Assembly: GCF_006517255.1 (NCBI RefSeq)
Contig: NZ_CP041185.1
Location: forward strand, 434,001 to 498,000
Length of the DNA: 64,000 bases
Origin: Janthinobacterium tructae
GTDB lineage: Bacteria; Pseudomonadota; Gammaproteobacteria; Burkholderiales; Burkholderiaceae_D
Direction: 5' to 3'
The translations under genes and the position numbers were made by a program. Position 1 is the stretch's first letter. Every line of letters starts with the position of its first letter. Of the stretch, positions 34,005 through 49,128 are shown in pieces. Under the pieces are notes generated by a model. It was not told the origin of the DNA and did not search any database. It worked only from the letters and a program-made list of their open reading frames with translations.

Positions 34005-36905
34005 TTACTCTTCTTCGTACGAACTGATGGGCGCACAGCCGCAGAACAGATTGCGGTCGCCGTAGACATTGTCGGCGCGGCCGACCGGTGGCCAGTATTT
34101 GCGCTGGCGCAGGGAAGCGACGGGGTAGGCCGCAATTTCACGGCTGTACTTACGTTCCCAGTTGTCCGACATCAACACCTGCGCCGTGTGCGGCGCATGT
34201 TTCAGCGGGTTGTCGTCGTGGTCGAATTCGCCGCTGGCGACCTTGGCGATTTCCGCGCGGATGGCGATCATGGCGTCGATGAAGCGGTCGATTTCCACTT
34301 TCGATTCGCTTTCCGTCGGCTCGATCATCAGCGTGCCCGGCACGGGGAAGCTCATGGTCGGCGCATGGAAGCCGAAGTCCATCAAGCGCTTGGCCACGTC
34401 TTCGTTGCTGATGCCGGTGGCGTCCGTGATCGGGCGCAGGTCCAGGATGCACTCGTGCGCGACCAGGCCGTCGTGGCCCGAGTACAGCACCGGGTAGTGC
34501 GGCGCCAGGCGGCGCGCGATGTAGTTCGCCGCCAGAATCGCCGTCTCGGTCGCTGCCGTCAAGCCTTCCGCGCCCATCATGGCGATATACATCCACGAAA
34601 TCGGCAAGATGCTGGCCGAGCCGAATGGTGCGGCGCTGACGGCACCGATGCCGGCAGCGTCGCGCTGGTAGCCACTCGAACGCTGGTTCGGCAGGAATTT
34701 CGCCAGGTGCGCGCCGACGCCGATCGGGCCGACGCCTGGTCCGCCACCGCCGTGCGGGATGCAGAAGGTTTTATGCAGGTTCAGGTGCGACACGTCGCCG
34801 CCAAACGAGCCGGGAGCGGCCACGCCGACCAGCGCATTCATGTTGGCGCCGTCGATGTAGACCTGGCCGCCGTGCGAATGGATGATTTCGCACAGTTCCT
34901 GGATGCCTTCTTCAAACACGCCGTGGGTGGACGGGTAGGTGACCATCACGCAAGCCAGATTGGCGCTGTGCTTTTCCGCTTTCGCTTTCAGGTCGGCCAG
35001 GTCCACGTTGCCGTTGGCGTCGCAGCTGGTGACGACCACCTGCATGCCGACCATGTTGGCCGATGCGGGGTTGGTGCCGTGCGCCGACGACGGGATCAGG
35101 CAGATATTGCGGTGGCCTTCGCCGCGCGACTCGTGATACGCCTTGATCACCAGCAGACCCGCGTATTCACCCTGCGAGCCGGCGTTCGGTTGCAGCGAGA
35201 CGGCCGCGTAGCCGGTCAGCGCGCACAGCATTTCTTCCAGCTGCGAGATCATTTCGCGGTAGCCGACCGTTTGCGCGTCCGGCGCGAACGGGTGGATGTT
35301 CGAAAATTCCGGCCAGGTGACGGGAATCATTTCGCTCGTCGCGTTCAGCTTCATGGTGCACGAACCGAGCGGGATCATGGTGCGGTCCAGCGCCAGGTCC
35401 TTGTCGGCCAGGCTGCGCAGGTAGCGCAGCATTTCGTGTTCCGAGTGGTAGCTGTTGAAGACGGGATGCGTCAGGTAGGCGCTCTCGCGTGCCAGGCTGG
35501 CTGGCAGTGCGCTGCTCACATTCGCTTCAACGGCGTCCAGGTCAGGCGCGGCAGGCGCGTTGGCCAGGCCGTGCGCGAAGACCTTCCACAGCAGCGCGAT
35601 ATCGTCGCGCGTGGTGGTTTCGTCGAGCGACACGCCGACATGGGTAGCATCCACTTTGCGCAGGTTGACGCCGTACTGCATGGCCGTCGCATGCAGTTGC
35701 GCCGCATCGGCGACATGGATGGTCAGGGTGTCGAAGTAGCTCGCATTGACGACGCCATAGCCGAGGGTTTTCAGGTTGGCGGCCAGCACGCCCGTGAAGC
35801 GGTGCACGCGCTGGGCGATCTGCAGCAGGCCGGCAGGGCCGTGGTAGACGGCGTACATCGAAGCCATCACGGCCAGCAGTACTTGCGCCGTGCAGATGTT
35901 GGAGGTGGCTTTTTCGCGGCGGATATGCTGTTCGCGCGTTTGCAGGGCCAGACGATACGCCTTGTTGCCTTGCGCATCGACGGTCACGCCCACCAGGCGG
36001 CCCGACATATTGCGCTTGAATTCATCGCGCGTGGACAGATAGCCCGCGTGCGGGCCGCCGAAACCGAGCGGCACGCCGAAGCGCTGGCTGTTGCCGACGA
36101 CGACGTCGGCGCCCCATTCGCCCGGTGGCGTGAGCATGGTCAGGGCCAGCAGGTCGGCCGCGACGATGACCATGGCGCCATTTGCGTGCAGTTTTTCCAC
36201 GCCGGCGCGGTAGTCGCGCACGACACCGTTCACGCCAGGGTATTGCAGCAGCACGCCGAAGCAGGCGTCCAGCGACTCGATTTCAGCCGGATCGAACGTG
36301 CGCACTTCGATGCCGATCGGCTGGGCGCGCGTCTGCACCACTTCCAGCGTTTGCGGCAGCACGTCGTTGGCGACGTACAGCACGTTCGACTTCGACTTGC
36401 CCACGCGCTGGATCAGGGTCATCGCTTCGGCGGCGGCCGTGCCTTCGTCCAGCATCGAGGCGTTCGAGATGCCCATGCCGGTCAAATCCGTGATCACTTG
36501 CTGGAAGTTCAAAATGGCTTCCAGGCGGCCTTGCGAAATCTCCGGCTGGTAAGGCGTGTACGCCGTGTACCAGGCCGGGTTTTCAAAGATGTTGCGCAGC
36601 ACGACGCCTGGCGTGAAGGTGTTGTAATAGCCCTGGCCGATCAGCGATTTCAGAACCTGGTTCTTGCCGGCGATGGCTTTCAGGCGCGACAAGGCTTCCT
36701 GTTCCGGCATCGGCTGCGAGTAGGCGCCCAAGGGCAGGGCGCCCTTGTTGCGGATGTTGGCCGGTACCAGGGCGTCGATCAGCGCGGCGCGCGATGGATA
36801 GCCGAGGGTCGCCAGCATGGCTTGCTGTTCGGTGGCGGAAGGGCCGATGTGGCGGGCGATGAAGGCATCGCGTGCTTCGAGTTGGGTCAGGCTGGTGCGG
36901 GTCAT
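34005..36905 (-). CDS. gcvP: Glycine dehydrogenase (decarboxylating), P-protein of the glycine cleavage system
   Basis: A 966-residue PLP enzyme that decarboxylates glycine and passes the aminomethyl group to the lipoyl arm of GcvH. It is the long, single-chain form with two related halves: the N-terminal half with [20 protein letters not shown] and [20 protein letters not shown], and the C-terminal half with the PLP lysine in [20 protein letters not shown] (about 709). Length is normal. It is the last gene of gcvT-gcvH-gcvP, with a hairpin between gcvH and it. Confidence 0.98.
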   Translation of the reverse strand: MTRTSLTQLEARDAFIARHIGPSATEQQAMLATLGYPSRAALIDALVPANIRNKGALPLGAYSQPMPEQEALSRLKAIAGKNQVLKSLIGQGYYNTFTPGVVLRNIFENPAWYTAYTPYQPEISQGRLEAILNFQQVITDLTGMGISNASMLDEGTAAAEAMTLIQRVGKSKSNVLYVANDVLPQTLEVVQTRAQPIGIEVRTFDPAEIESLDACFGVLLQYPGVNGVVRDYRAGVEKLHANGAMVIVAADLLALTMLTPPGEWGADVVVGNSQRFGVPLGFGGPHAGYLSTRDEFKRNMSGRLVGVTVDAQGNKAYRLALQTREQHIRREKATSNICTAQVLLAVMASMYAVYHGPAGLLQIAQRVHRFTGVLAANLKTLGYGVVNASYFDTLTIHVADAAQLHATAMQYGVNLRKVDATHVGVSLDETTTRDDIALLWKVFAHGLANAPAAPDLDAVEANVSSALPASLARESAYLTHPVFNSYHSEHEMLRYLRSLADKDLALDRTMIPLGSCTMKLNATSEMIPVTWPEFSNIHPFAPDAQTVGYREMISQLEEMLCALTGYAAVSLQPNAGSQGEYAGLLVIKAYHESRGEGHRNICLIPSSAHGTNPASANMVGMQVVVTSCDANGNVDLADLKAKAEKHSANLACVMVTYPSTHGVFEEGIQELCEIIHSHGGQVYIDGANMNALVGVAAPGSFGGDVSHLNLHKTFCIPHGGGGPGVGPIGVGAHLAKFLPNQRSSGYQRDAAGIGAVSAAPFGSASILPISWMYIAMMGAEGLTAATETAILAANYIARRLAPHYPVLYSGHDGLVAHECILDLRPITDATGISNEDVAKRLMDFGFHAPTMSFPVPGTLMIEPTESESKVEIDRFIDAMIAIRAEIAKVASGEFDHDDNPLKHAPHTAQVLMSDNWERKYSREIAAYPVASLRQRKYWPPVGRADNVYGDRNLFCGCAPISSYEEE

Positions 36906-36982
36906 GATATAGAGGCCAAAAAAGACTGAAAAACCGGGAGGCGGCGCGCGGGCGCTGCTGTAATTTATTGCAACTAAAGCAA

Positions 36983-37004
36983 ACGGGCCGCAAACGCGGC
37001 CCGT
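36983..37004 (-). terminator. Hairpin between gcvH and gcvP, possible attenuator
   Basis: ACGGGCCGC-AAAC-GCGGCCCGT is a perfect 9-base stem. On the minus strand it is followed by TTGCTTTAG, an imperfect U-tract. It lies 13 bases behind the gcvH stop inside the operon and could lower gcvP expression or stabilise the gcvTH transcript. Confidence 0.55.
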
Positions 37005-37017
37005 GAGTCAAACGCGA

Positions 37018-37398
37018 TTACGCGCTGGTGGTGGCGCCATAGGCGGCAGCGTCGAGCAAGCCGTCCAGGGCCGACACGTCGGCTGGCTTGATCTTGAACA
37101 GCCAGTTGGCGTAGGCGTCGGCGTTGATCGACTCAGGCGAGTTGACCACGTCGTCGTTGACGGCCACGACTTCACCGGCGATCGGCGCGTAGATGTCGCT
37201 CGCAGCCTTGACCGATTCCACCACGGCGGCGTCGTCGCCGGCGCCATAAGTGTTGCCCACGCTTGGCAGTTCGACGAAGACGATGTCGCCCAGGGCGTCC
37301 TGCGCGTACTCGGTGATGCCGACGGTGACGGTGCCGTCGCCTTCAAGGCGTACCCATTCGTGGGAGGCGGTGTACTTCAGGTCTGCAGGAATGTTCAT
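37018..37398 (-). CDS. gcvH: Glycine cleavage system H-protein
   Basis: A 126-residue lipoyl carrier that shuttles the aminomethyl group among GcvP, GcvT and lipoamide dehydrogenase. The lipoylated lysine is Lys 64 in [37 protein letters not shown] at the front and [20 protein letters not shown] near the end are standard. Length is normal for the family. It lies 80 bases behind gcvT. Confidence 0.98.
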   Translation of the reverse strand: MNIPADLKYTASHEWVRLEGDGTVTVGITEYAQDALGDIVFVELPSVGNTYGAGDDAAVVESVKAASDIYAPIAGEVVAVNDDVVNSPESINADAYANWLFKIKPADVSALDGLLDAAAYGATTSA

Positions 37399-37478
37399 GT
37401 GTGGCTCCAGATGGTAAGTGTTCGTTATTGATGATGGTTGTTCGGTCTTGCGGGCGGTGGCTCTCTATCGCGAATCGC

Positions 37479-38600
37479 TTACGCAACCAAGATTTTACCG
37501 TTACGCACGAAAGGCAGCTTGACGACGGAGGCGGCCAGTTGCTTGCCGCGGATTTCCACGTGCACGCTGTCGCCTACAGCTACGCCGTTGGGCACGCGCG
37601 CCAGGGCGATCGCTTCCTGCATGGTGGGGCTGAAGGTGCCGCTGGTGATTTCGCCCGTGGCGTCGCTGCCGGCGATGATGACTTTTTGATGGGCGCGCAG
37701 CACGCCGCCTTTTTCGCGCAGGATCAGGCCGACGAATTGCGCGTTCTGGCCTTTGGCCAGCAGGGCGGCCTTGCCGATGAAGTCACGCTCGCTGACCAGG
37801 TCGATGGTCCATGCCAGGCCCGCGTCGAGCGGGTTGACGCTTTCGTCCATGTCCTGGCCGTACAAGTTCATGCCCGCTTCCAGGCGCAGGGTGTCGCGTG
37901 CACCGAGGCCGGCGGGCTTGACGCCGGCGGCGATCAGGGCGTTCCACAGCGCTTCCACCCGGGTGGCGGCCACGCCGATTTCAAAGCCGTCTTCGCCCGT
38001 GTAGCCGGTGCGCGCCAGCATGACTTCGCCGAACGCGGTGTCCTTGACGATGACGACGTTGAACGGCTTGATGGCTTCGGACGCCGCTTGCGTTTCCGGC
38101 AGCACTTGCCACACTCTGGCGCGCGCGTTCGGGCCTTGCACGGCCACCAGGGCCATCGGCTCGTTGGCATTGCGGCGTTCGGTAATCGTCAGGCCGCTGT
38201 TGGTGGCGGTATTTTGCCGCTGCATCCAGGCCACGTCTTTTTCCGCCGTGCCTGCGTTGACGACCAGGCGGAACCAGTTTTCATTGAAGAAGTAGACGAT
38301 CAGGTCATCGATGACGGTACCTTCGGCATTCAACATGCACGAGTACAGCGCCTTGCCCGACACTTGCAGCTTGTCGACGTTATTGGCCAGCAAGCCGCGC
38401 AGGAAGGCGCGCACGTTCGGGCCTTCGATATCGACCACGCACATATGCGACACGTCGAACATGCCGGCGTCGCCGCGCACGGCGTTGTGTTCTTCGATTT
38501 GCGAGCCGTAGTTGACGGGCATGTCCCAGCCGCCGAAATCGACCATGCGGGCGCCGAGGGCACGGTGGGCGTTGTTGAGTGGGGTCGCTTTGAGCGTCAT
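37479..38600 (-). CDS. gcvT: Aminomethyltransferase, T-protein of the glycine cleavage system
   Basis: A 373-residue folate-dependent enzyme that releases ammonia from the aminomethyl-lipoyl group and makes methylene-tetrahydrofolate. The start at 38600 ([20 protein letters not shown]) has GAGGAA in front. [20 protein letters not shown] and [14 protein letters not shown] are GcvT signatures. It is the first gene of the operon and lies directly behind the glycine riboswitch. Confidence 0.97.
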   Translation of the reverse strand: MTLKATPLNNAHRALGARMVDFGGWDMPVNYGSQIEEHNAVRGDAGMFDVSHMCVVDIEGPNVRAFLRGLLANNVDKLQVSGKALYSCMLNAEGTVIDDLIVYFFNENWFRLVVNAGTAEKDVAWMQRQNTATNSGLTITERRNANEPMALVAVQGPNARARVWQVLPETQAASEAIKPFNVVIVKDTAFGEVMLARTGYTGEDGFEIGVAATRVEALWNALIAAGVKPAGLGARDTLRLEAGMNLYGQDMDESVNPLDAGLAWTIDLVSERDFIGKAALLAKGQNAQFVGLILREKGGVLRAHQKVIIAGSDATGEITSGTFSPTMQEAIALARVPNGVAVGDSVHVEIRGKQLAASVVKLPFVRNGKILVA

Positions 38601-38684
38601 GGATTCCTCGGGACGAAGGTAAAGGGGGAAGTTAACAGAACACAGAATATCGAGCGCCAAAACGGCACTCCATCGTGATCACTG

Positions 38685-38895
38685 ACCCCCCTGTCCTTTG
38701 TACCTGAGAGATTACGGGGGCTTGCCCCGTGCGCCCCTTCGGTGGGCCGCCGGCAATAGCCGCGGCCGCTCTCCAGAGTTGAGCTAAAGATGTCGCCAAA
38801 GCAACAGCTTCAGTCCGCCTGATCGGTCCTTTTGCCTGAGAGTTTTTGGGTAGTGCCCCTTCGGCGGCAACGCTGGGTTGCCCTCTCCCGATCAA
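38685..38895 (-). promoter_or_regulatory. Tandem glycine riboswitch
   Basis: The leader of gcvT on the minus strand holds two glycine aptamers. The first (38894-38821) begins with CGGGAGAGGG, has the core GCCGAAGGGGCA and ends ACTCTCAGGCAAAAGGACCG. The second (38779-38688) begins CTCTGGAGAGCGG, has CACCGAAGGGGCGCA and ends TCTCAGGTACAAAGGACAG. These are the conserved pieces of the gcvT motif, and the tandem order is normal for glycine catabolic operons. It switches the operon on when glycine is plentiful. Confidence 0.96.
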
Positions 38896-38903
38896 GTGTG
38901 AGG

Positions 38904-38932
38904 AATATATGTCAGCAGGGGTATTCTGTCAA
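38904..38932 (-). promoter_or_regulatory. Sigma-70 promoter of the gcv operon
   Basis: On the minus strand TTGACA (38932-38927) and TATATT (38909-38904) with a 17-base spacer, placing the start of transcription just ahead of the first glycine aptamer. Confidence 0.88.
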
Positions 38933-39069
38933 TCTGTAAAGACGTTGCCAAATTGCCGCAAACCCCCCGATTTGCGGGGCTGGGCAGGGGGCGGATCCGT
39001 TGCAAAAGGGCGCCCGGCCGCGCGGGAATGGACTATGATGAAAGCTCGGCTTTCTTGCGGGTGGCTGCC

Positions 39070-39654
39070 ATGAACACGACACAGAGCGGGACACAACACG
39101 AGACACAAAACAACACCGAGCAGCACGGTTACTTTACCCTCTCGGGCGACGTCAACAGTGACATGGTGCGGCGCGTCTTCAACGCCGTGGCCGACATCAC
39201 GGAAGACAAGCTCACCACCGCGCACATCCTGATTCAGTCGAACGGCGGCTATGTCAGCGATGGCATTTGTCTGTATAACTTCCTCAGTAAGTTGCCGCTC
39301 GACATCATTACCTACAACGCAGGCGCCGTGGCGTCCATCGCCGTCACCCTGTTTCTGTCGGGGCGACATCGCCATGCCAGCGACACGGCCCGCTTCATGG
39401 TGCACAAGTCGCATGCGACCGCCTCGCCCGGTTCGCGGCCCGATGCGCTCAGCATCATCGTCGAGGGCTTGCGCGCCGACGACATGCGTACCGAGCGCAT
39501 CCTGCGCAGCCAGGTCAACCTGACGGACGAGCAATGGCAGGTGCATGCGTATTCCGACCTGCACCTGACGGCCGACCAGGCGCTGGAAGTGGGCATGATC
39601 GAATCGATCCGCGACTTTGCGCCGCCCAAAGGCAAGCGCCTGACGAATATCTGA
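39070..39654 (+). CDS. ClpP-like serine protease subunit (peptidase S14 family)
   Basis: A 194-residue protein of the ClpP/crotonase fold. Visible are HILIQSNGGYVSDGICLYNF (substrate strand), the nucleophile region YNAGAVASIAVTLFLSG (Ser in VAS) and the histidine region TARFMVHKSHATASP. The Ser context differs from classical GxASM, so it belongs to the shorter ClpP-like group rather than the housekeeping ClpP. The N-terminal 20 residues are rich in Thr, Gln and Asn. Start: ATG at 39070 is taken; an in-frame ATG at 39028 would add 14 residues, and neither has a good ribosome binding site. It is divergent from the gcv operon. The partner ATPase, if any, is unknown. Confidence 0.75.
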   Translation: MNTTQSGTQHETQNNTEQHGYFTLSGDVNSDMVRRVFNAVADITEDKLTTAHILIQSNGGYVSDGICLYNFLSKLPLDIITYNAGAVASIAVTLFLSGRHRHASDTARFMVHKSHATASPGSRPDALSIIVEGLRADDMRTERILRSQVNLTDEQWQVHAYSDLHLTADQALEVGMIESIRDFAPPKGKRLTNI

Positions 39655-39802
39655 CGCGTGCCTCGTACTTGCCAAGTGGATAGTTTTGGCGCGGAAATTT
39701 TGTAATGGAATGTAATTCTTTGCTGCGGCACAGCAAAAGCCGCGCGAAACAGGGCCGAGTCGTGGCATAGTGCACGCTGATCATGAAATAAGCGCAGGCA
39801 CG

Positions 39803-40438
39803 ATGACTTGGTGGAATGGAATTTCTTTTGCGGCAGACATGTCCGTGATGGGGCCGGCTGGCGTGGCGATTGCCCTGTGGCTGCTCGTCTCGCGCCAGTG
39901 GCGCCTGGTGCTCAGCTGGAGCTTGTGGTACGGCGGCGGCCTGGCCCTCGTGGTGCTGTCGAAGCTGGCCTTCATGAGCTGGGGCGTGGGTAGCAGCACG
40001 CTCGATTTTACCGGCTTCAGCGGCCACGCCATGCGCGCCGGCGCCGTGTTTCCCGTGCTGATGTATGTGCTGCTGCAGCGGGCCGAACCGCGCTGGCGTC
40101 ATGCTGGCGTGCTTGTCGGCGTGGCGTTTGCCGTGCTGGTGGCCATTTCCCGTGTCATCGTGCATGCGCACAGCGTGTCGGAAGCCGTCAGCGGCTGCGT
40201 GCTGGGCCTGGCGCTGGCGCTGGGCTTCATGTGGAATGCCCGCGGCGCCGTCAATTTTGCCGTCAGCCATGCGCTGGCGCTGGCCAGCCTGGTGCTGATG
40301 GTGGCGCTGAGCTTCAAGGCCGAGCCCATGCCGACCGAGCAGTGGCTGCAAAAACTCGCCATGGTGTTGTCCGGCCATGAGCGCGTTTTTTCCCGTGAAG
40401 ACTGGAAACTGGCGCAGGATGGCCGTCCAGCCCCTTGA
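39803..40438 (+). CDS. PAP2-like membrane phosphatase family protein
   Basis: A 211-residue integral membrane protein with about six helices. It has the PAP2 motif 2 SGH (in GFSGHAMRAGAVFPVLMYVL) and motif 3 SRVIVHAHSVSE, in which the usual final Asp is Glu. Motif 1 (KxxxxxxRP) is only partly present: the Lys in VVLSKLAFMSW but no RP. Family members dephosphorylate lipid phosphates such as undecaprenyl pyrophosphate. With two altered motifs the activity here is uncertain. The start at 39803 gives MTWWNGISFAADM. It stands alone ahead of smc. Confidence 0.7.
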   Translation: MTWWNGISFAADMSVMGPAGVAIALWLLVSRQWRLVLSWSLWYGGGLALVVLSKLAFMSWGVGSSTLDFTGFSGHAMRAGAVFPVLMYVLLQRAEPRWRHAGVLVGVAFAVLVAISRVIVHAHSVSEAVSGCVLGLALALGFMWNARGAVNFAVSHALALASLVLMVALSFKAEPMPTEQWLQKLAMVLSGHERVFSREDWKLAQDGRPAP

Positions 40439-40619
40439 GCTGCTGCCGGCTGGCGCTCGATGCCGCTGTTTTTTGGCCAGAAAAGCATCAGGAAATGGTA
40501 TGATGAACCACTTTTTTGCGGTGAGCGGCCAGACTGCCGTCGCCATGGTGCATTTGAACTGAATATGAGCCGGGTTCGCCGATCTCAACCGCCAGCATAG
40601 GCCAGGAACTCTAAAACAC

Positions 40620-43600
40620 GTGCGTCTCTCTTCCATCAAGTTGTCGGGATTTAAGTCTTTCGTCGATCCCACCAATTTCCAGGTGCCAGGCCAGCTCGTG
40701 GGCGTGGTTGGGCCGAATGGCTGCGGCAAGTCGAACATCATCGATGCCGTGCGCTGGGTGCTGGGCGAATCGAAAGCGTCGGAATTGCGCGGCGAATCGA
40801 TGCAGGACGTCATTTTCAACGGCTCCACGCATCGTAAACCAGCCGGGCGCGCTTCCGTGGAACTGGTGTTCGACAACAACGATGGCAAAGCCTCAGGCCA
40901 GTGGGGCCAGTACGCCGAGATCGCCGTCAAGCGCACCCTGACGCGCGATGGCACGTCCACCTATTACATCAATGGCCAGCCCGTGCGCCGGCGCGACATC
41001 CAGGATATTTTCCTCGGCACGGGCCTCGGCCCGCGCGCCTACGCCATCATCGGCCAGGGCATGATTTCGCGCATCATCGAATCGCGCCCCGAAGAGTTGC
41101 GCGTCTTCCTGGAAGAAGCGGCGGGCGTGTCGAAATACAAGGAACGCCGCCGCGAGACGGAAAACCGGCTGCAGGACACGCGCGAAAACTTGCTGCGCGT
41201 GGAAGATATCTTGCGCGAACTCAATGCCAACCTGGAAAAGCTGGAAGCGCAGGCGGCCGTGGCCACGCGTTTCCACGCCTTGCAGGCGGACCAGGAAGAA
41301 AAGCAGAAACTGTTGTGGCTGCTGCGCAAGAACGAGGCGTACAACGAGCAGACACGCTATTTCCGCGAAGTGGAACAGGCGCAGACCGACCTGGAAGAAC
41401 AGACGGCCAAGCTGCGCAACGTCGAGCTGACCCTGGAACAGATGCGCCAGGCGCACTTTGCCGTGGGCGATCGCCTGCATACGGCGCAAGGCCATCTGTA
41501 CCAGACGAATGCGGAAATCGGCAGCCTGGAAGCGCAGATCAAGTTCGTCATCGAATCGCGCGCCCGCCTGCAGGCGCAGCTGGCGACCCTGACGGCCCAG
41601 CGCGACCAGTGGACGCAACAGGGTGGCGAATACCAGGAGCAGATCGAAGAGGCGGAATTCCATCTCGAAGAACTGGCCGCCAAGGTGGAACAATCGCAAA
41701 TGATGGCCGAGCAGAAGGGCGAGCAATTGCCCGAGCTGGATGCCGCCTGGCGCGCCGCGCAGAACAAGAGCACGGAATCGCGCGCGCGCATCATGCAGGC
41801 GCAGCAGCAACTGGAACTGGAATCGGCACACCAGCGCAACGCCTCGAACATCCTGGCCAGCCTGTTGACGCGCCGCGAGCGCCTGCAGCAGGAAAAGAAC
41901 AGCCTCAGTTTGCCCGACAGCAGCCACCTGGAAAACCTGAAACTGCAGCTGGAAGAAAAGCAGCAGACGCTGGAAGAGCAGGGTTTCTACCTGGAAGAGG
42001 CGCTGGAGCAGCAACCGAAGCTGGAGCAGGAACGCGCTGAAGCCCAGGCGCAGGTGAATGCCGAAACGGCCGCCAACGCCCAGCTGGAAGCGCGTCTTTC
42101 CGCCTTGAAACAATTACAGGAACGGGTGCAAACCCAGGGCAAGGTCCAGCCGTGGCTGAAAAAGCACGAGCTCGACACCTTGCCGCGCCTGTGGCAAAAG
42201 CTGCAGATCGAGGCGGGCTGGGAAGCGGCCATGGAATCGATCTTGCGCGAGCGCACGTCGGCCCTGCAATTGTCGAATATCGACTGGGCCAAGGCATTCT
42301 TTGCCGACGCGCCGCCCGCCAAGCTGGCCCTGTACGCGCCGTCCACGGTGGCGCCGCTGCCGATGCCGGACGTGCCAGGCCTGAAGCCGTTCCTGAACTT
42401 GTTGAAACTCAATGATCCGGGCTTGCGCGGCTTGCTGCAGGACTGGCTGTACAACGCCTACGCCGTGGAAGACGCGGCCGAGGCGCTGGCCGAGCGCAGC
42501 AAGTTGCCGCCGGGCGGCTATTTCGTCACGCGGCTTGGGCACGTGGTCACGGCATCCAGCGTGCGCTTCTATGCAGCCGATTCGGAACAGGAAGGCATGC
42601 TGGGGCGTCAGCAGGAAATCGAAAATATCGGCAAACAATTGCGCGCCCAGCAATTGCTGGCCGAAGAGGCGCGCGCCCGTTCCGTACGGGCCGACGCGGC
42701 CGTCGCCACCCTGACGCGCAACCTGTCCGAGTTGCGCCTGCGCATACAGCAACTGACGTCGTCCGTGCATACTCTGCAACTGGACGTGGTGAAACTGTCC
42801 GAGGTGGAAGCGCGCTTCAACCAGCGCAGCACGCAGATCGGCGCGGATCTCGCCGAAATCGCCGCGCAGGAAGCGGAGCAAATGCAGACCAAGCTGGAAT
42901 CGGAAGAAAAATTCGAACAGCTGGACATGGAACTAGGCAACTTGCAGGAAGCGCACGAAGACGGCCATACCGATTTCCTGTTGAAGGAACAGCGTCTGGC
43001 CGAAGCGCGCGAAGCCTTGCGCGACCTGGAGCGGGCTGCCAAGGATACGGAATACGCGGAAAAAGCCCACCGCGCGAAGATCGAGGAATTGCGCCGCAAT
43101 ATCGCCACGGCCAGTACGCAGGCGCAGCAAGTGACGGCCAGCCTGCAGGCCGGTGAACTCGAACTGGCGAATCTGGAAAGCGGCGCGGCGGCCGATGGCT
43201 TGCAGGACTTGCTCGAGCGCCGCACCACGCAGGAGCGGGCGCTGGCGGACGCGCGCCATGAACTCGATCAAATTACGCAGCAGCTGCGCCTGTCCGAAGA
43301 TGCGCGCACGCAATCGGAGCGCAGCTTGCAGCCGCAGCGCGACAAGATCATGGAAATGCAGCTCAAGGAACAGGCCGCGCGCCTGAACCAGGAGCAATTC
43401 GCCCAGCAATTGCTGGAATCGGGTGCCGACGAGGCCGCCTTGACGGAAAAGTTGCATCCGGACATGCGTCCCTCGTATCTGCAGGGCGAAGTGACGCGCC
43501 TGACGAACGCCATCACGTCCCTGGGCGCCGTCAACCTGGCCGCGCTGGACGAGCTGGCGCAGGCGTCCGAGCGCAAGAATTTCCTCGACGCCCAGAATGC

Positions 43601-44143
43601 CGACCTGACGGAAGCGATCAATACGCTGGAAGACGCGATCCACAAGATCGACAAGGAAACGCGCGACTTGCTGCAAGACACGTTCGACAAGGTCAACCAT
43701 CACTTTTCCGAGTTGTTCCCCATCCTGTTTGGCGGGGGGCAGGCCAGGCTGACCATGACGGGCGACGAGATTCTCGATTCCGGTGTACAAGTCATGGCGC
43801 AACCTCCCGGCAAGAAAAATGCCACCATCCACCTGTTATCGGGTGGAGAGAAGGCGCTGACCGCGACCGCATTGGTGTTTTCCATGTTCCGCCTGAATCC
43901 GGCGCCGTTCTGCCTGCTCGACGAAGTCGATGCACCGCTGGACGATTCGAACACGGAACGCTTCTGCCGCATGGTTAAGCGCATGTCCGACCAGACCCAA
44001 TTCCTTTTCATTTCGCATAACAAGATTGCGATGGAAATGGCCCATCAATTGATCGGTGTGACGATGCAGGAGCAGGGCGTATCGCGCATCGTGGCGGTGG
44101 ACATGGAGTCCGCCGCAAATTTTGCAACCGAGGCACAAGCAGC

Positions 44144-44147
<4 letters not shown>
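40620..44147 (+). CDS. smc: Chromosome partition/condensation protein SMC
   Basis: A 1175-residue ABC-type ATPase that loops and condenses the chromosome with ScpA/ScpB. The Walker A motif is GPNGCGKSNI (31-40) at the N-terminus; two long coiled-coil arms (about 170-500 and 670-1010) flank the hinge (about 510-660); the signature LSGGEKALTATAL (about 1075) and the Walker B LLDEVDAPLDDSN are at the C-terminus. It starts with GTG at 40620, behind CCAGGAACTC. It overlaps zipA by four bases (ATGA), so the two are translationally coupled. scpA/scpB are not in the window. Confidence 0.97.
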
Positions 44148-47676
<3,529 letters not shown>

Positions 47677-47701
47677 TCGTTCAACATATTACAGAAGACC
47701 C

Positions 47702-48595
47702 ATGAAAAAAATCAGAAAAGCAGTTTTCCCCGTCGCCGGTCTGGGCAGTCGTTTCTTGCCTGCAACCAAGGCGCAGCCGAAGGAGATGTTACCGATCGTC
47801 GACAAGCCATTGATCCAGTACGCAGTGGAAGAAGCGGTGGCGGCGGGCATCACGGAAATGATCTTCATCACGGGCCGCAATAAACGCGCCATCGAAGACC
47901 ATTTCGATACCGCCTATGAGCTCGAGTCGGAGCTGGAAGCGGCCGGCAAGCGTCTGTTGCTCGACATGGTGCAAAACGTCATTCCCAAGCACATCAATTG
48001 CATTTACATACGCCAGTCGGCACCGCTGGGCCTGGGGCATGCCGTGCTGTGCGCCCGTCCCGTGATCGGCGACGAACCGTTTGCCGTCTTGCTGGCCGAC
48101 GATTTCATGGATGTGGAAGAGGGCATGCGCCCCGTGCTGGCGCAGATGACCGATGTCTTCCAGTATGAAAACTGTTCGCTGCTGGCGGTGCAGGACGTCC
48201 CGCGCGCGGAAACCAGGCAGTACGGTATCGTGTCGGCAAAGAATTATCAGCCTGACCTGGAACTGGTGTCGGCCATCGTCGAAAAGCCCGCGCCCGAAGA
48301 GGCGCCGTCGACCCTGGCCGTGGTGGGCCGTTATGTGCTGACCAGCCGTATCTTTAACCACTTGGAAAATATCGGCACGGGTGCCGGCGGCGAAATCCAG
48401 TTGACGGACGGCATCGCCGCCCTGATGCGCGAAGAGCGCGTGCTGGCTTACCGCTATCAGGGGCAGCGCTATGATTGCGGCTCCAAGCTCGGTTATCTGA
48501 AGGCAACGACGGCGATGGGCTTGAAGCATCCGGAAACGGGTGCCGCTTTCCGCGCTTACCTGCAACAACTGCAATCGACACTGGAAGCAAAATGA
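47702..48595 (+). CDS. galU: UTP-glucose-1-phosphate uridylyltransferase
   Basis: A 297-residue enzyme making UDP-glucose for polysaccharides and LPS. The nucleotide-binding motif is [20 protein letters not shown] near the start, followed by [40 protein letters not shown] and [12 protein letters not shown] are in place. Length is normal. It lies 25 bases behind ligA and overlaps def by four bases. Confidence 0.97.
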   Translation: MKKIRKAVFPVAGLGSRFLPATKAQPKEMLPIVDKPLIQYAVEEAVAAGITEMIFITGRNKRAIEDHFDTAYELESELEAAGKRLLLDMVQNVIPKHINCIYIRQSAPLGLGHAVLCARPVIGDEPFAVLLADDFMDVEEGMRPVLAQMTDVFQYENCSLLAVQDVPRAETRQYGIVSAKNYQPDLELVSAIVEKPAPEEAPSTLAVVGRYVLTSRIFNHLENIGTGAGGEIQLTDGIAALMREERVLAYRYQGQRYDCGSKLGYLKATTAMGLKHPETGAAFRAYLQQLQSTLEAK

Positions 48596-49125
48596 CCGTA
48601 CGCGAGATTCTGAAGATGGGTGATCCGCGCCTGCTGCGCATGGCCGAGCCCGTGCGCGAATTCGATACGCCCGAATTGCATGCGCTGATCGCCGACATGT
48701 TCGATACCATGCATGCGGCCAATGGCGCGGGCCTGGCGGCGCCGCAGATCGGCGTCAACCTGCAGCTGGTGATCTACGGCTTCAAGCAGAATCTGCGTTA
48801 TCCCGATGCGCCGCAAGTGCCGGAAACCGTACTGATCAACCCTGTGCTGACACCGTTGACGGAGCGCAAGGAAGAGGGCTTTGAAGGCTGCCTGTCCGTG
48901 CCTGGTTTGCGCGGCAGCGTGCCGCGCTGGAGCGAGCTGCACTATGAAGGCGTGGACCAGTTCGGCCAACCCATCAGCCGCGATTGCGACGGCTTCCACG
49001 CCCGCGTGGTGCAGCATGAAGTGGACCACTTGCACGGCATTTTGTATCCGATGCGTATCGTCGACTTCACGCAATTCGGCTACACGGAAGTCATGTTTCC
49101 CGACCTGGACCCGAACGACGACTGA
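48592..49125 (+). CDS. def: Peptide deformylase
   Basis: A 177-residue metalloenzyme that removes the formyl group from new proteins. The three metal motifs are present: [10 protein letters not shown] (about 45-54), [11 protein letters not shown] (Cys about 101) and QHEVDHLHG (about 141-149). The ATG overlaps the galU stop as ATGA. This copy is probably a second deformylase: in many bacteria another sits beside fmt, and that locus is not in the window. Confidence 0.96.
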   Translation: MTVREILKMGDPRLLRMAEPVREFDTPELHALIADMFDTMHAANGAGLAAPQIGVNLQLVIYGFKQNLRYPDAPQVPETVLINPVLTPLTERKEEGFEGCLSVPGLRGSVPRWSELHYEGVDQFGQPISRDCDGFHARVVQHEVDHLHGILYPMRIVDFTQFGYTEVMFPDLDPNDD

Positions 49126-49128
49126 TCG

